Part shown: positions 34,285-45,859 of the stretch, one piece after another
How the letters are laid out: every line of letters starts with the position of its first letter
Numbering within the stretch: position 1 is the first letter of the stretch
From: Echiichthys vipera
Lineage: Eukaryota; Chordata; Actinopteri; Perciformes; Trachinidae
Assembly (NCBI GenBank): GCA_963691815.1
Contig: OY829645.1
Location: 47,198,522-47,262,521, forward strand
Reading direction: 5' to 3'
Length of the DNA: 64,000 nt
Made by a program: the position numbers and the translations under genes
Notes under the pieces: generated by a model
Database searches by the model: none
Seen by the model: only the letters and a program-made list of their open reading frames with translations
What the model was told of the DNA's origin: nothing

Positions 34285-34365
34285 AAACATGTTGGTGGTC
34301 ATGTATGTGCACAGAACAGTACGTGACCACACCGTATACTGTATGTGTGTGCATGCGTGTTGAGG

Positions 34366-34583
34366 GTGTGTGCATACATGTATGTTAATGTGTGTGTGCA
34401 TGCATGTATGTTAATGTGTGTGTGTGCATGCATGTATGTTAATGTGTGTGTGTGTGCATGCATGTATGTTAATGTGTGTGTGTGCATGCGTGTATGTTAA
34501 TGTGTGTGTGTGCATGCGTGTATGTTAATGTGTGTGTGTGTGTGCATGCATGTTAATGTATGTGTGTGCATGCATGTATGTTA

Positions 34584-34615
<32 letters not shown>

Positions 34616-34625
34616 ATGCATGTAT
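34366..34625. repeat. 28-30 bp minisatellite, eight units
   Basis: Units of TGCATGCATGTATGTTAATG plus a GT run of variable length. The marker ATGTTAATG recurs at about 34382, 34408, 34437, 34467, 34494, 34522, 34550 and 34578. Confidence 0.9.
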
Positions 34626-34969
34626 TATTGCAACATCAAAACAAGCAGAACGCCTTCATCTCTGTTAATTAACATTCTTGTAATAAATATAATAAAATAT
34701 TGATATGATGAAAAAATACAAGCACTCAAAATGTATTTAAAAGTAAACTTAAAGGGTCAACGCAGTTTCAATTTTGCTTGTTTTTTTGTTGTTTTTAAAT
34801 AAAACAGTTTCCTGACACCAAAATGCATCTGGAAGGTAAATCTAAAGCACAGCTTGAGCTTTTATTTTAAATGATTAGTGTCAGACGTGCTAGGACAGTC
34901 ATGAATGATGTTTGTACACATGTAATCTAACCTACAATGTGGGTAGTTTGTTTGCTTTGTTCAGATTCA
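34626..34969. other. no recognised feature
   Basis: AT-rich spacer. Confidence 0.4.
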
Positions 34970-35529
34970 GGGCCCACTCCCACTGTGCCTCCGTCCCGTG
35001 CCCCGTGCTTTAGGGTCCTTGTCCCCCCCTCCAGGCCCGTTTGTACTCACACTACCTGGGCCTCGGCGAATGCTTCTTGCTGCCTATACGTCATCACGCC
35101 GTAACACGTCACACGCATTGATGACGTCATGGCGATGCGTGGCTTTGTTTCCAGATCTTTCCGTAGACCTCAGAGTTTTTGTGCGTCTTGTCGACTGTTT
35201 TTGAATCTTTTCATCGACCAAATCTGCAGTAAACACTCCACCTCCGCATCACACCAACGTGAACCTTTCGCCGCCATTGTTGTTGTTGTTATTAGTTTTT
35301 TTCTATGTCCCAACAGGCGCACATAAAATGACCTCGGAGCCGCCGTAGGCCTCGTCGCCGTACATGTGCAAACGTGCTTTACAAAAGCCCACCTCTCCAA
35401 AACGGGCCGTGGACGGCCAGCTTGCTGCAAGCTAGGTGCGTTACGGTTCACTCACACTGGTCAAACGAACTAGACTTTACCCATGAAACCTGTTTGGGCA
35501 CGGTACGGAAGGACAGTGTGAGTGCGCCC
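34970..35529 (-). mobile_element. PIF/Harbinger-type non-autonomous element
   Basis: 560 bp from GGGCCCACTCCCACTGTGCC to GGACAGTGTGAGTGCGCCC. TAA follows at 35530-35532; the left flank is TCA, a decayed duplication. The Myb-like fragment (MAAKGSRWCDAEVECLLQIW) is on the minus strand around 35210-35275. Confidence 0.8.
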
Positions 35530-36870
35530 TAAGAGACGTAAATTATACAATTGCATCATTTGCCCCTTGGTTCATTTGTGTTCACATGACAACCTGTTCT
35601 CATTAGTCAGAGATCTTACAGGAATAATTTGGCTCAAGTCAGGTCACGCTAGCGTCTTGGTCTTCCAGTCAAACTTCGGTAAACCGCTTCCTGTCATGCA
35701 CAATGCCAGTCTTCTTCTTTCCTGTTTATGATGGGTGACCACCTTCTGTGTTGAACCACAGTTGTGAGTCACTTGTTTCTGATGCTGGATGGATTGATCG
35801 TGTTTGCACTGCAAAACAAACTGCTCCAGGGATCGCTTGGCAATTTTGGCCGCCTTGTTTTATCCTTCACCTGAGTGCTACTGCTGTGTTCTTATGAACC
35901 CATCTTTCTATTTTCAGAACTGCTCCAAATAAGCCGCGTATGAAAACACCTGTACTTCAAATACCAAAACTAACTAACTCATTGATTGTTTCCTATTTCG
36001 GTGGTGGAGCAGATAAAGTTCATGTACATTCAAAGTTCCTTTACCATTAAATTCGTCCCCTTTGAAACCAAAAGTAAATGTGACTTTGTAAGTTAACTTT
36101 CTTAGAGAACATTCTTTAGTATTATAACCCAAACCACAATCTCTCCCTAAACCTAACCATGTAGTTTTGTTGCCTAAACCTAAACAAGTTATTTTAACAA
36201 CATATTTTCGTTTGCAGGTGTTGTGGAAATAGATTCTTCAATAAAGATCAACAAACAGGATCAGCTTTTTCTCCGTGGTTTATTTTGCCAAAGCATTTTC
36301 CTCTGCAGACAAAAATACGTTCATCCCTGCGTCCTCACAAAGGTAGAGTCTAGTAGGGAATGACGATTTGCCAAATCTCGCACAGTCTTTTAGGGAGAGG
36401 GACAGGACGCGCTAAGCCTTGGTTGGGTGACGTCTTTAGACCAAACAAAAACATGCCTTAGACACCCTGAACCTCTCTCATCACAAGGTCTCTAACACAG
36501 GGTACAGATGCACAAATATGCCACTATACCATCATGAGTTAGTTATTTGCATTATCCATTAAGAAGGTGAGACAGAGGAGACACTGAACTGTGTCCGACC
36601 TGACAAAACTATGATTATGAATTACAAATATCCAAAATTCCCACAACACAAGTTAAAAAGTGACGCCATGGGGTCCTAACAGCACGGCTGCTATTAGGAC
36701 GATGTCGATAGATGACAACAGCCTTCTGAACCTACTGGTAAGTCTAGCAGGCAACTTCAAACCCTTATCTACAAGGCTGATAACCACTGATTGCAACCAT
36801 TCAATGGAGTGATAAAGTCTAAAGCCAGTGTATGAATAATTACTCTATTAATCAAATGTATATATGCATA
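35530..36870. other. no confident feature
   Basis: The segment 36100-36220 (ACCCAAACCACAATCTCTCC, CCTAAACCTAACC, GTTTTGTTGCCTAAACC) resembles a common fish interspersed motif that also appears on the opposite strand near 62090-62120. No boundaries could be set. Confidence 0.35.
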
Positions 36871-37410
36871 CAGTACAGCCCAAAGGTTTGAACACACCTT
36901 CTCACTCAATGAGTTTCCTTTCGTTTCAGGGCTATTGACGTTGTAGATTCGCACTGAAGGCATCAAAACTATAAATTAACACATGTGGAAATATGTACTT
37001 AACAAAAAAGTGTGAAACAACTGAAAATACGCCTGATATTCTAGGTTCTTAGAGTAGCCACCTTTCGCTCTGATTACTGTTTTTGCACACACGCTGCATC
37101 CTCTTGATGAGCTTCAAGAGGTCGTCACCTGAAATAGTGTTCAATAAGTGGGCTTCTTGCCTCGCCTCGAAGCTCATCAAGAGAACGCAGAGTGTGTGCG
37201 AAGCCGTAATCAGAGCAAACGGTGGCTACTTTGAAGAAACTAGAATATCAGGCGTATTTTCAGTTGATTTACACTTTTTTAACTATATATTTCCACGTGT
37301 TCATTCATAGTTTTGATGCCTTCAGTGTGAATCTACAATTTTCATAGTCATGAAAATGAAGAAAACTCTTTGAAGGTGAGAAGGTGTGTCCAAACTTTTG
37401 GTCTGTACTA
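36871..37410 (+). mobile_element. Tc1/mariner-type non-autonomous element, complete
   Basis: Long inverted repeats: CAGTACAGCCCAAAGGTTTG at the left and CAAACTTTTGGTCTGTACTA at the right, with TA on both sides (36869-36870, 37411-37412). Homology of the arms extends about 200 bp, so the element is largely palindromic. Residual coding at 37143-37250 (KLIKRTQSVCEAVIRANGG then YFEE) looks like the last residues of a Tc1/mariner transposase; catalytic regions are gone. Confidence 0.85.
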
Positions 37411-37428
37411 TACATACATACATATTAA

Positions 37429-37696
37429 TTCATTCATCTTCAACTGCTCATCCCGGGGTCGGGGTCGCGGAGAATGCTGGAGCCGATCCCAGCTGACATC
37501 GGGTGTGAGGCGGGGTCCACCCTGGACAGGACGCCAGTCTATCACAGGACACATAGAGACGAACAGAGACAGACAACCATTCACACCTAAGGGTGATTTA
37601 GAGTCATCAATGAACCGAACACCTGCACGTCTTTGGACTGTGGGAGGAAACAGGAGAACCCGGAGAAAACCCACGCAGACACGGGGAGAACATGCA
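37429..37696 (-). mobile_element. V-SINE-like SINE, head missing
   Basis: Tail side is complete (TTCATTCATCTTCAACTGCT). Homology stops inside the central domain at GAGAACATGCA, so the tRNA-like promoter part is missing, as in 5'-truncated insertions. Confidence 0.8.
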
Positions 37697-38482
37697 TATA
37701 TGTAAGTTAATTTTGTATTTTTTGGATCATGTATTTGATTGTAATTTACAGTACCTCAATGGGAAGTGTAGCATGAATCATAGGTTAACCAAAGTCACGT
37801 TATGTTTCTTATGTTAGAGGCCAGCATCACGACAAACCTTGATAGGAACCGGTCTCCGAACACGACATGTTTATTTCGTAAGGCTCTGAATTGCTGGGAT
37901 AAACTTGTTTTCCGCACTTGCCGAACAGAATAATTTATCAAACATGAATTTGCTTCAGCGGGGAGGGAGAGCAGCAGAAATCTGATTGTTGTAGTTCACA
38001 GCCAATTAAACATTTCATCTCTGCGAGAGCTTGTTGAACAGTTTCCCCTCAGTAAACCGCTGCTCCGTAAATCAAAGCTGTGGTTCCAGCAGGAGAAAAG
38101 CCTCTCCAGGTATTTGGTCCATTTGCTGTTTCAAACTTGTTTCCAATTGTCCAATTATAAGTCCCAATGAAGTTTGCTTTTTCAGTTAAAAAAGTTATTG
38201 TCCGCAAATGAATAACTAAATGAAAGGACTTGTTGAGATGTAATTTGTTTGGCTGTCAAACTCAAATTTTCTCACTAACGTCTAAAAGGCAGAATGGCAA
38301 TTACCTTTAACAGAATGGGGTGTTAATGGTAATGTGTGAGCACACGGTTGCAAAACTTAGCACATCACACGATTCTTTTCAACTTTTGCAAGTGATACAA
38401 CTGTTTGATTCACCCTTTTTTCCTTTTCCACACTAATTTTTAAGTTATTGTAACATTGACACGTTTCCTCAGGAGGGGGGCT
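37697..38482. other. no recognised feature
   Basis: AT-rich; no exon, repeat or terminal motif recognised. Confidence 0.45.
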
Positions 38483-39160
38483 GGATTGCTTACTCCAGGT
38501 AGGGAATGAGTCCTGACCCCAAGTGAAGGAGTTCAAGTACCTCGGGATCATGGTCACGAGTGAGGGGACGATGGAGCGTGAGTTCGGCCAGAGAATCGGA
38601 GCAGCGGGGGCGGTGTTGCAGTCGCTCTACCGCACCGTTGTGACGAAAAGAGAGCTGAGGAAGGCAAAGCTCTGGATCTACCGGTCAATCTTCGTTCCTA
38701 CCCTCACCTGTGGCCATGAAAGCTGGGTCAGGACCCAAAGAACGAGGTCGCGGGTACAAGCGGCCGAAATGTGTTTCCTCAGGAGGGTGGCTGGAGTCTC
38801 CCTTAGAGAGAGGGGGAGAAGTTCAGCATCCATGAGGAACTCGGAGTAGAGCCGCTGCTCCTTTGTGTTGAAAGGAGCCAGTTGAGGTGGTTCAGGATCA
38901 TCTAGTAAGGATGAACCCTGGGCGCCTCCCTAGGGAGGTGTTCCTGACACGTCCAGCTGGGAGGAGGCCTCGGGGAAGACCCAGGACCAGGTGGAGAGAT
39001 TATATCTCCACCTGGTCCTGGGAACGCCTTGGGATCCCCCAGTTAGAGCTGGTTAATGTGGCCCGGGAAAGGGAAGTTCGGGGTCCCCTGCTAAAGCTGC
39101 TGCCCCCACGAACCGACCCAGATAAGCAGATGAAAATGAGATAAGATGAGATAACATGGA
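38483..39160 (+). mobile_element. RTE-like (Rex3-type) LINE, best-preserved C-terminal copy
   Basis: Two plus-strand frames, 38523-38849 and 38887-39144, are parts of one decayed polyprotein tail separated by a frameshift. The first has MKEFKYLGIMVTSEGTMERE and ESWVRTQRTRSRVQAAEMCF. The second has HLVRMNPGRLPREVF and RRPRGRPRTRWRDYIS, then WERLGIP. This arrangement (YLG motif, E-W segment, basic RGRPRxRW segment) closes the reverse-transcriptase protein of several LINE clades. The 3' UTR is almost absent and the end is CCAGATAAGCAGATGAAAAT plus GAGATAAGATGAGATAA, a decayed GATGA tail. The upstream endonuclease and polymerase regions are not in the window. Confidence 0.8.
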
Positions 39161-40017
39161 CACACTTTATCAAACACTCAATATCTGGTGTGAGAATCAC
39201 TGAAATTAGCATATTGGTTGTTGTGCTATGACCACACATACAGCATGGCCTTGCAACTTCATTACTGCTATAAATTGAGTCAAAATCCCTCAACTATCAT
39301 TTCTTTTAATATGTAAAGATGTTATTGGGTATTCATGCATTTAAAATTGATTATTCTGCTTGAGCTCACATCTGGTCCATTAGACATGTGGTTCGACAGA
39401 CTTACTCTATATCACTTTAACGCAAACACACTGACATTATGCAAGCAACCTGGCCTTCATCCACCAACACTCATACACACACACACACACACACAGATGC
39501 AGCAAAAATAACTGTTCAATGAACACTTAGACACATCCTCCAATGATAGCAGTTATTTAAGCAGAATCCCGTCTTTCTCATGTTCAGATTTCCATTCCCC
39601 GGGGGCGCAAATAGCAGCCATTAGAGCCTTTCATGTCAGCCAAAGCTAACAAAGTGCGACAGGACCCACAGAGTCCCAAACCAGAGGGAGGCACCCCGAG
39701 GCGAGCGGCTCTAAAGAGTCTGTTTACTGCTCACTTAGATAACATCGACTGATCCTGTGTTCAACTGTGTGTGTGTGCGTGTGTGTGTGCAGTTTCTATG
39801 TCAGTGGTGGAAAACATCCAAGTGTCATTTGGAGGTACTGTATCCATTTTGATACTTCTGAGAGCTAGCCTATATATGTTTTAAACATGAACCGTAACAT
39901 CTTGTTTTGTTAACTGCTCATGCATCACAATAGCCAGCTGTATTAACTGGGTTATAGTTCAAATGTGCCTCACGTCAACCATGAAATGATGCATAAACAT
40001 TAACAGATTATGTTGAA
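39161..40017. other. unannotated except short CA/GT tracts
   Basis: (CA)n at 39475-39495 and GT-rich sequence at 39765-39790. Nothing else was recognised. Confidence 0.5.
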
Positions 40018-40071
40018 GCCCCCGCGACCCGACCCCGGATAAGCGGTTGAAGATGAGATGAGATGAGATGA
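40018..40071 (+). mobile_element. tail-only RTE/SINE 3' end
   Basis: CCCCCGCGACCCGACCCCGG then ATAAGCGGTTGAAGATGAGA followed by GATGA units. The body agrees with both the SINE and the LINE 3' ends, while the GATGA repeat agrees with the LINE. It is about 54 bp long, a second extreme truncation besides 27226-27266. Confidence 0.75.
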
Positions 40072-40308
40072 GTTTGGCGGTCAACATCTTGTTTATTTTT
40101 TAACCATTCGTGATCATATTTGGATGCGAGGGCGGAGCTGAGCCCAATTCCACTATCGTTTCAATGGTGCTGCACTAAGCTACTGTAAATGCTAAAGAGG
40201 GAACACGATTATTCAATCTTATCACAAATTATTCTCATTTCAATTACCAAATTTCAGGAGGACATGTGCAAGTTCTTGTTTATGTTTTAAACCAAATTTT
40301 GGGCAATA
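40072..40308. other. no recognised feature
   Basis: Short AT-rich spacer. Confidence 0.4.
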
Positions 40309-40588
40309 TGTGGAGTGTGCATGTTGTCCCTGTGTCTGCGTGGGTTTTCTCCGGGTTCTCCGGTTTCCTCCCACAGTCCAAAGACGTGCAGGTGTTCGGT
40401 TCATTGATGACTCTAAATCACCCGTAGGTGTGAATGGTTGTCTGTCTCTGTTCGTCTCTATGTGTCCTGCGATAGACTGGCGTCCTGTCCAGGGTGGACC
40501 CCGCCTCACGCCCGATGTCAGCTGGGATCGGCTCCAGCGCCCCCGCGACCCCGAACCCGGGATAAGCGGTTGAAGATGAATGAATGAA
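40309..40588 (+). mobile_element. V-SINE-like SINE, head missing
   Basis: Begins inside the central domain (TGTGGAGTGTGCATGTTG) and keeps a complete 3' end (GCGACCCCGAACCCGGGATA, AGCGGTTGAAGATGAATGAA). Confidence 0.85.
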
Positions 40589-41438
40589 TCTATTATTTTT
40601 CAGATTTTTTTTTTGCTCAATTATCGGTAACAGAATGCTTTGAAATTTAAGTATCCAGGTATTTTTTTTCCCCAATCTGCCCTTTTGTTTAATAATTTTG
40701 CTGACATGTACATTTTTTTAAAAACATTTTTTAGTAAGTAACTTTAAAACATTTTTAAATTTTAAACATTTTGTCACATTGGCTCCACGAAAGAAGGCTC
40801 TTAATACTTATTTTCTTTAAAAGTCTCACTTCATCTGTTTAATGTACACATTTAATTAACCATTGGTGTTCATGCATGCATGTGTGTGTTCTGCTCACTG
40901 TGTGTTTGCATGCATGCGAGTCAGGGTGTATCTAGGCTGAGGAAGTCTGGAAGCAAAGGTGTGAGTGTATATGAGCATGGTTGGGTTGACTGACTTGCGT
41001 GTGCGTCTCTCGTCTCATAGTTAAGTCATATTAAATCCACTGTCAGCTAACATGCCCCTAAATATTCCCATTAAGTCATTTAAGAACATATGCCAACATA
41101 TGCCATCTGCCTCCATGGACCCCTCTCACACAAACACACCCTGCGGCACACAAATTCACTGGCTAAATGCTAAATGCCATTACTGCCACTCCAATAAGCC
41201 TGGATAATAAGAGAAAGCATGCAGAGGTTTGTTAGTGAAACACACAGCTGGGGCAGAAGTGTTTGCACACTGCGTATGTGTGTGTCAGAAAGAGAGTGAG
41301 ACAAAGCACCAAAACCACAAACCAAAAAAAGCAGATAGTGTGTCAGGTGAAGTCAGTTCTCTTCATACAACCAACACTCTGAAGAGAAAAGTTGTGAGGT
41401 GAGGAGTTTGGGTTTACCATAAGTGTGTTTGTGGAGAG
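40589..41438. other. no recognised feature
   Basis: AT-rich, with the TGCATGCATG stretch near 40873-40917; no exon or element recognised. Confidence 0.45.
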
Positions 41439-41441
41439 TAG

Positions 41442-42016
41442 TGGTTCACTCACACTGTCCTTCAGCACCGCGCCTAAACAGGTTTTTCGACTAAAGCCTA
41501 GTGCGTTTGACCAGTGTGAGTGCAACCGCTCCGCGCATAACTGCGGCTCGCTTGCCGTCCACGTTCCGTCTGAGAGAGGTGGGCTTTTGTAGAGCGCGTT
41601 TGTACATGTACAAGCTCGAGCGTGCGCACGTGTACAAAACGAGCACGAGGCCTACGACGGTCCTGACGTAATTTATGTGCACCTGTACGGACATAGAAAA
41701 CAATGGCGGTGAAAGGTTCACGTTGGTGTGATGCGGAGGTGGAGTGTTTACTGCAGATTTGGTCGATGAAAAGATTCAAAAACAGTCGCAAGACGCACAA
41801 AAACTCCGAGGTCTACGGAAAGATTTGTAAACAAAGCCACGCATCGCGATGACGTCATCAATGCGTGTGATGTGTTACGGCGTGATGACGTATAGGCAGC
41901 AAGAAGCATTCTCCGAGGCCCAGGTAGTGTGAGTACAAATGGGCCTGGGGCGCGGGGGGAGAGGGAGGGGGGACAAGTACCGGTGCGCGGTGCGGAAGGA
42001 CAGTGTGAGTGCGCCC
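41442..42016 (+). mobile_element. PIF/Harbinger-type non-autonomous element, complete
   Basis: 575 bp with TAG on both sides (41439-41441, 42017-42019). Ends TGGTTCACTCACACTGTCC and GGACAGTGTGAGTGCGCCC. The Myb-like fragment follows ATGGCGGTGAAAGGTTCACG at 41702 in plus orientation. Confidence 0.85.
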
Positions 42017-42461
42017 TAGGAGGTGAGAGGAGAGGCAATAGGATGTAAGTTTAATAGAAAGACAGATTAAAACATCAGGTGCATTTCCATTAGTGTAAAT
42101 TTGGATGCTTGGAAAGTTTAAGGGCACACTCTCTCAAATGACTGTTCACTCGCCGTGTTTCCATTACAAAAAAAGGCCAGAGAGGGATTTACGTGACTCT
42201 GGAAGTGTCAAGGTGAAAGATGTGCGCGCACAGATCATATTCTGCGCTGCTTTCTACCACCCCACTGGATAAAAAGTGTCTACTCTACTTCACCGTGTTG
42301 TTGGTGCTTCCTTACTACCACACGTCAAAGCTACATCCTATCAGCAACCGGGCTTCTCTCAGGGGCTTGAGCAGCCGTCTGTTGGCCAAGAAACAACCAC
42401 TCAAATGGCCGCTCGAGCGACTCACATGAAAATTTGGGCCATTTTCGCAAGATATACCCTC
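42017..42461. other. no recognised feature
   Basis: Spacer before a retrocopy; no element ends seen. Confidence 0.4.
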
Positions 42462-42818
42462 CGGTTCCTCCTTTCTCGTCCGACCTCTCAACTGGGAGTT
42501 CACGCTGGACCTGATCCACCCTGTGGAGGACGGGATCCTGAACTCAAAGAGAGGATCAAGGGGTCAACGGGAAGACGGGTAACCTCAGTAACACCATCCA
42601 GGTCGGCAGCATGAAGAACAAGATCAACGTCAGGTCTGAGAAGCGGTTCTCCAAAAGGTACCTGATCAAGAAGTACCTGAAGAAGAATAACCTCCGCGAC
42701 TGGCTGAGGGTGGTGGCGTCCGACAAGGAGACGTACGAGCTGCGCTACTTCCAGATCAGGACGACGAGGAGTCGGAGGCCGACGAGTAAATGGGTGAACG
42801 AGTTTGTCAAAAAAAAAA
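42462..42818 (+). pseudogene. rpl22l1: processed pseudogene of ribosomal protein L22-like 1 (eL22 family)
   Basis: The source protein is a paralogue of eL22, a 60S ribosomal subunit protein. Translations in successive frames give WEFTLDLIHPVEDGILNS (42490 on), then KERIK, then MKNKINVRSEKRFSKRY (42611 on), KKYLKKNNLRDWLRVVASDK and ETYELRYFQI. The VVASDKETYELRYFQI stretch fits L22-like 1 better than L22 itself. Damage: the N-terminus is missing, about 25 bp are deleted after GILNS, three codons are lost before KKYLKK, and there are several frameshifts. A TAA at 42787-42789 closes the acidic C-terminal stretch in a shifted frame. An A11 tract (42809-42819) follows about 20 bp later. The 8-mer ATACCCTC lies on both sides (42454-42461, 42819-42826), the signature of LINE-driven mRNA retrocopying. 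Confidence 0.85.
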
Positions 42819-42826
42819 ATACCCTC

Positions 42827-43348
42827 ATTCTGGGTATTCAACCAAAGTGGAAACACACTATAAAACAAATTTAATACAATCCTTTCCAGTGATATAAAAT
42901 GCAGAGCATCCAAAGGGGTTGTGGGTTGTGTGTTTGGGTGGCTCCCTGAGTGTGTTTGTGTAGAGCAGCAGGGGTTAAAGGTCACTGGGTATGATTGAGG
43001 GTGAAAGAGGAAGTCAATCTGTGCTTAGTTACAAATGATTCATAAAAGAGAACCGGCTGAAATTTCTACAAAGATGTGAGGGCCAGAGTTTGTGCGTTTG
43101 TGTGTCCTGAAAGCTTTTCATTGAGGTTTCTGCAGTTTGCATAATAGCAGCAGGGCAGTGGATGTTAAAGAAGCATAAAGAGCGCTATTTGAAACCAAAA
43201 GAAGGGAGGAGAAAGGCTGGTGTGCAGCTGTTTACACTTTCCTATGAGGTTGCTTGGTGTATCTTTCACCTCCCTGTGGATGAATACGGCATCTTGTTGA
43301 GATAGTTAAAACAGCTACAATGAGAGTAGTTGGTGGGAAATATATGTG
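42827..43348. other. no recognised feature
   Basis: AT-rich spacer. Confidence 0.4.
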
Positions 43349-43507
43349 ACCCCAATTCACATGCAGTTGGGATGTTGTGTAAAACATAAATAAAGGATAC
43401 AATTATTTGCAAATCCTTTTCAACCCATATTCAATTGAATGCAGTACAAAGAAAAAATCCAACATGTTCCAAAGAAGTTGGGGCAGGGGCGTGTTTACCA
43501 CCGTGGT
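43349..43507. mobile_element. DNA-transposon fragment, class uncertain
   Basis: GACCCCAATTCACATGCAGTTGGGATGTTG at the left and ATGTTCCAAAGAAGTTGGGG CAGGGGCGTG at the right are the two end types of a very common fish repeat that usually carries a longer middle. The internal TTTGCAAATCCTTTTCAACC also fits. It is internally deleted here. Superfamily not assigned. Confidence 0.5.
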
Positions 43508-43508
43508 T

Positions 43509-43745
43509 CTGTGTTTGGGGGGTCGGTAGCTCAGTCCATAGGTCCATAGGTGACTTGGCTGGGAACCGTAGGGTCGCTGGCTCAAGTCCCTGTGTGGACC
43601 ATGTATGGAGCGTGGACTGGTGGCCGGAGAGGTGCCAGTTCAACTCCTGGGCACTGCAGAGGTGCTGTTGAGCAAGGCACTGAACTCCCAACTGCTCGGG
43701 GCGCCGGTCACCTGGGATTGCCTCCAAATGGCTCTCATAGACTGT
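43509..43745 (+). mobile_element. tRNA-derived fish SINE (third family)
   Basis: GGTCGGTAGCTCAGTCCATA (A-box region; an inserted GGTCCATA duplication follows) and GTCGCTGGCTCAAGTCC (degenerate B box) form the head. The body has GGAGAGGTGCCAGTTCAACT, GAGCAAGGCACTGAACTCCC and AACTGCTCGGGGCGCC. It ends before the next SINE, which starts about 20 bp later in the opposite orientation. Confidence 0.75.
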
Positions 43746-43767
43746 TCCGCAATTGGTAAAATACTTT

Positions 43768-44119
43768 TCATTCATTCATTCATTCATCTTCAACCGCTTG
43801 TCCCTGTCGGGGTCTCGAGCCAATCCCAGCTGACATCGGGCGTAAGGCGGGGTCCACCCTGGACAGGACGCCAGTCTATCACAGGACACATAGAGACGAA
43901 CAGAGACAGACAACCATTCACACCTACGGACGATTTAGAGTCATCAATGAACCGAACACGTCTTTGGACTGTGGGAGGAAACCGGAGAACCCGGAGAAAA
44001 CCCACGCAGACACGGGGACAACATGCAAACTCCACACAGAAATGCCCCAGCTGGGATGCGAACCTGCAACCTTCTCGCTGTGAGATGACAATGCTAACCA
44101 CTACGCCACCATGTCACCC
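43768..44119 (-). mobile_element. V-SINE-like SINE, near full length
   Basis: The TTCATTCATTCATTCATTCA tail is long and regular, followed by the 3' domain, central domain and tRNA-like head (GTGGCGTAGTGGTTAGCATT on the minus strand). A 6-bp deletion in GAACACGTCTTTGG distinguishes it from its sisters. Confidence 0.85.
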
Positions 44120-44372
44120 AAAACAGAGAACAGAGAAACTTTAATAACAACACACACAGAGGGAGAGTGACTGAATGTTGAAGGACAGCTACTTCAAATC
44201 GCCTTCTCTCAGTTCGAGCCAGTGTTGAAGTCTTACAGGGGAGGAAATGTCTAAATCTGTTGTGACTTTAATTATCTGCTACATAAATCAATAGGGGACC
44301 AGCCTTATAACCTTTAGTTACGCATGAAAGTAATAGAAAAAAAGTGTCACCACCGATCACTTTCACTGGCTG

Positions 44373-44373
<1 letters not shown>

Positions 44374-44418
<45 letters not shown>
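44374..44418. repeat. (CA)22 microsatellite
   Basis: Uninterrupted CA for 45 bp. Confidence 0.95.
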
Positions 44419-44422
<4 letters not shown>

Positions 44423-44769
44423 TCGTCAAGCTTCATGACCACATGAACGATGTTCATACAAAAAACACACACTATGCCTGTACGCATGTCTCAATTAAAT
44501 CAAGTGGTTTGGACAGAGGGGTGACTACAAAGGGGAAGAAGAAAGATCGGACGCGTAGGAGATTGACGCACACACTCACACACTCTCTCTCTCACACACA
44601 CACACTCACTTTCACCCACAGCGGCAAACAGTCGTAGTGAATTAGCGGAGAAGAAGTTGACAAAGCAGACAAAGGAATGAGGATGACGCCCACTCATGAA
44701 TACACACGACTGATTGAATTCATGCGCTCCCTAAAGTTTCTCTAATTGTATTCTGCTTCCCAAAATACA

Positions 44770-44814
<45 letters not shown>

Positions 44815-44856
44815 ACAAAGAAAATAACCCATTTCAGTGTATACTGTATATGCAGA
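44419..44856. other. unannotated with a (CA)19 tract
   Basis: (CA)n at 44772-44809; CT/CA-rich sequence around 44570-44620. Confidence 0.5.
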
Positions 44857-45211
44857 GGGCTACACGGTGGTCTGGCGGTTAGCACCGTTGCCTCACAGCG
44901 AGAAAGTCCGGGGTTGCATCCCGGCTGGGGCCCTTCTGTGTGGAGTTTGCATGTTGTCCCCGTGTCTGCGTGGGTTTTCTCCGGGTTGTCCGGTTTCCTC
45001 CCACAGTCCAAAGACGTGCACGTGTTCGGTTCATTGATGACTCTAAATCACCCGTAGGTGTGAATGGTTGTCTGTCTCTGTTTGTCTCTATGTGTCCTGC
45101 GATAGACTGGTGTCCTGTCCAGGGTGGACCCCGCCTCATGCCCGATGTCAGCTGGGATAGGCTCCAGCCCCCCGCGACCCCGACAGGGATAAGCGGTTGA
45201 AGATGAATGAT
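44857..45211 (+). mobile_element. V-SINE-like SINE, near full length
   Basis: Head GGGCTACACGGTGGTCTGGC with GGTTAGCACCGTTGCCTCAC; the B box has decayed to GGGTTGCATCCC. The central domain and the tail GGATAAGCGGTTGAAGATGA are complete. Confidence 0.85.
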
Positions 45212-45800
45212 AAACACAGTTGAAAATGGAGTTGAGCCTGTCCGGCCTTAGTTCTGCTCGTTTAGATTCCAGTCAAAGGTGGTTTGACCGCACACTGGAA
45301 CTAGGCCTGTTTACTGGGAGCTGTTCTCAGTCTAATCCTCTTTGTAAGTGAACCAGGAGGGCCCTGTTATATGTGTAGCAGGCCTAAAAGCCAGCTTAGC
45401 CCAGAAGGAGAATCAGGTTATCTCTGTTTTGAGTTTTAAAAAAGATATTAAAATCTGTGAATCTGTTTAGATTTGACCCCTTTGAACCACGAGGAACCTT
45501 TTTAGAGACACAGGGTTACTTTAAACATGGGAACCTTGTTTTGTTGTTCTGCTCAGGGATGGGAATCAAACACCGGTTTCAGTTGAGAACCATTACAAAT
45601 TGGATCGTTTGCCTCCTCTTCTTGTAGAGGAGTATTTTCACAGTGGTGGTACTGTTACCTGTTACTCAAGTAAAGGATCAGAACGCTTCTACCACCACTA
45701 CATCCATGTGTCTATGTGTGTACCTCATATTTTATAAACAAGAGTGAAAGTGGTCAGACTGCTAAAACAGACACCACACACCCACTCTCCCTCTCATAAA
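45212..45800. other. no confident feature
   Basis: The end of a common fish hAT-like MITE may lie at 45627-45699 (ACTCAAGTAAAGGATCAGAA, CTTCTACCACCACT). A CAGGGATGGGAATC start-like motif is at 45555. Neither has a partner end. Confidence 0.35.
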
Positions 45801-45804
45801 CACA

Positions 45805-45856
<52 letters not shown>
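45801..45856. repeat. (CA)n microsatellite
   Basis: 56 bp of CA with one TA interruption. Confidence 0.95.

Positions 45857-45859
<3 letters not shown>

Noticed and set aside
43509..43600. Possible functional tRNA gene on the + strand
   Set aside because: The A and B boxes are degenerate, an extra GGTCCATA is inserted and no acceptor stem pairs. The body continues as a SINE.
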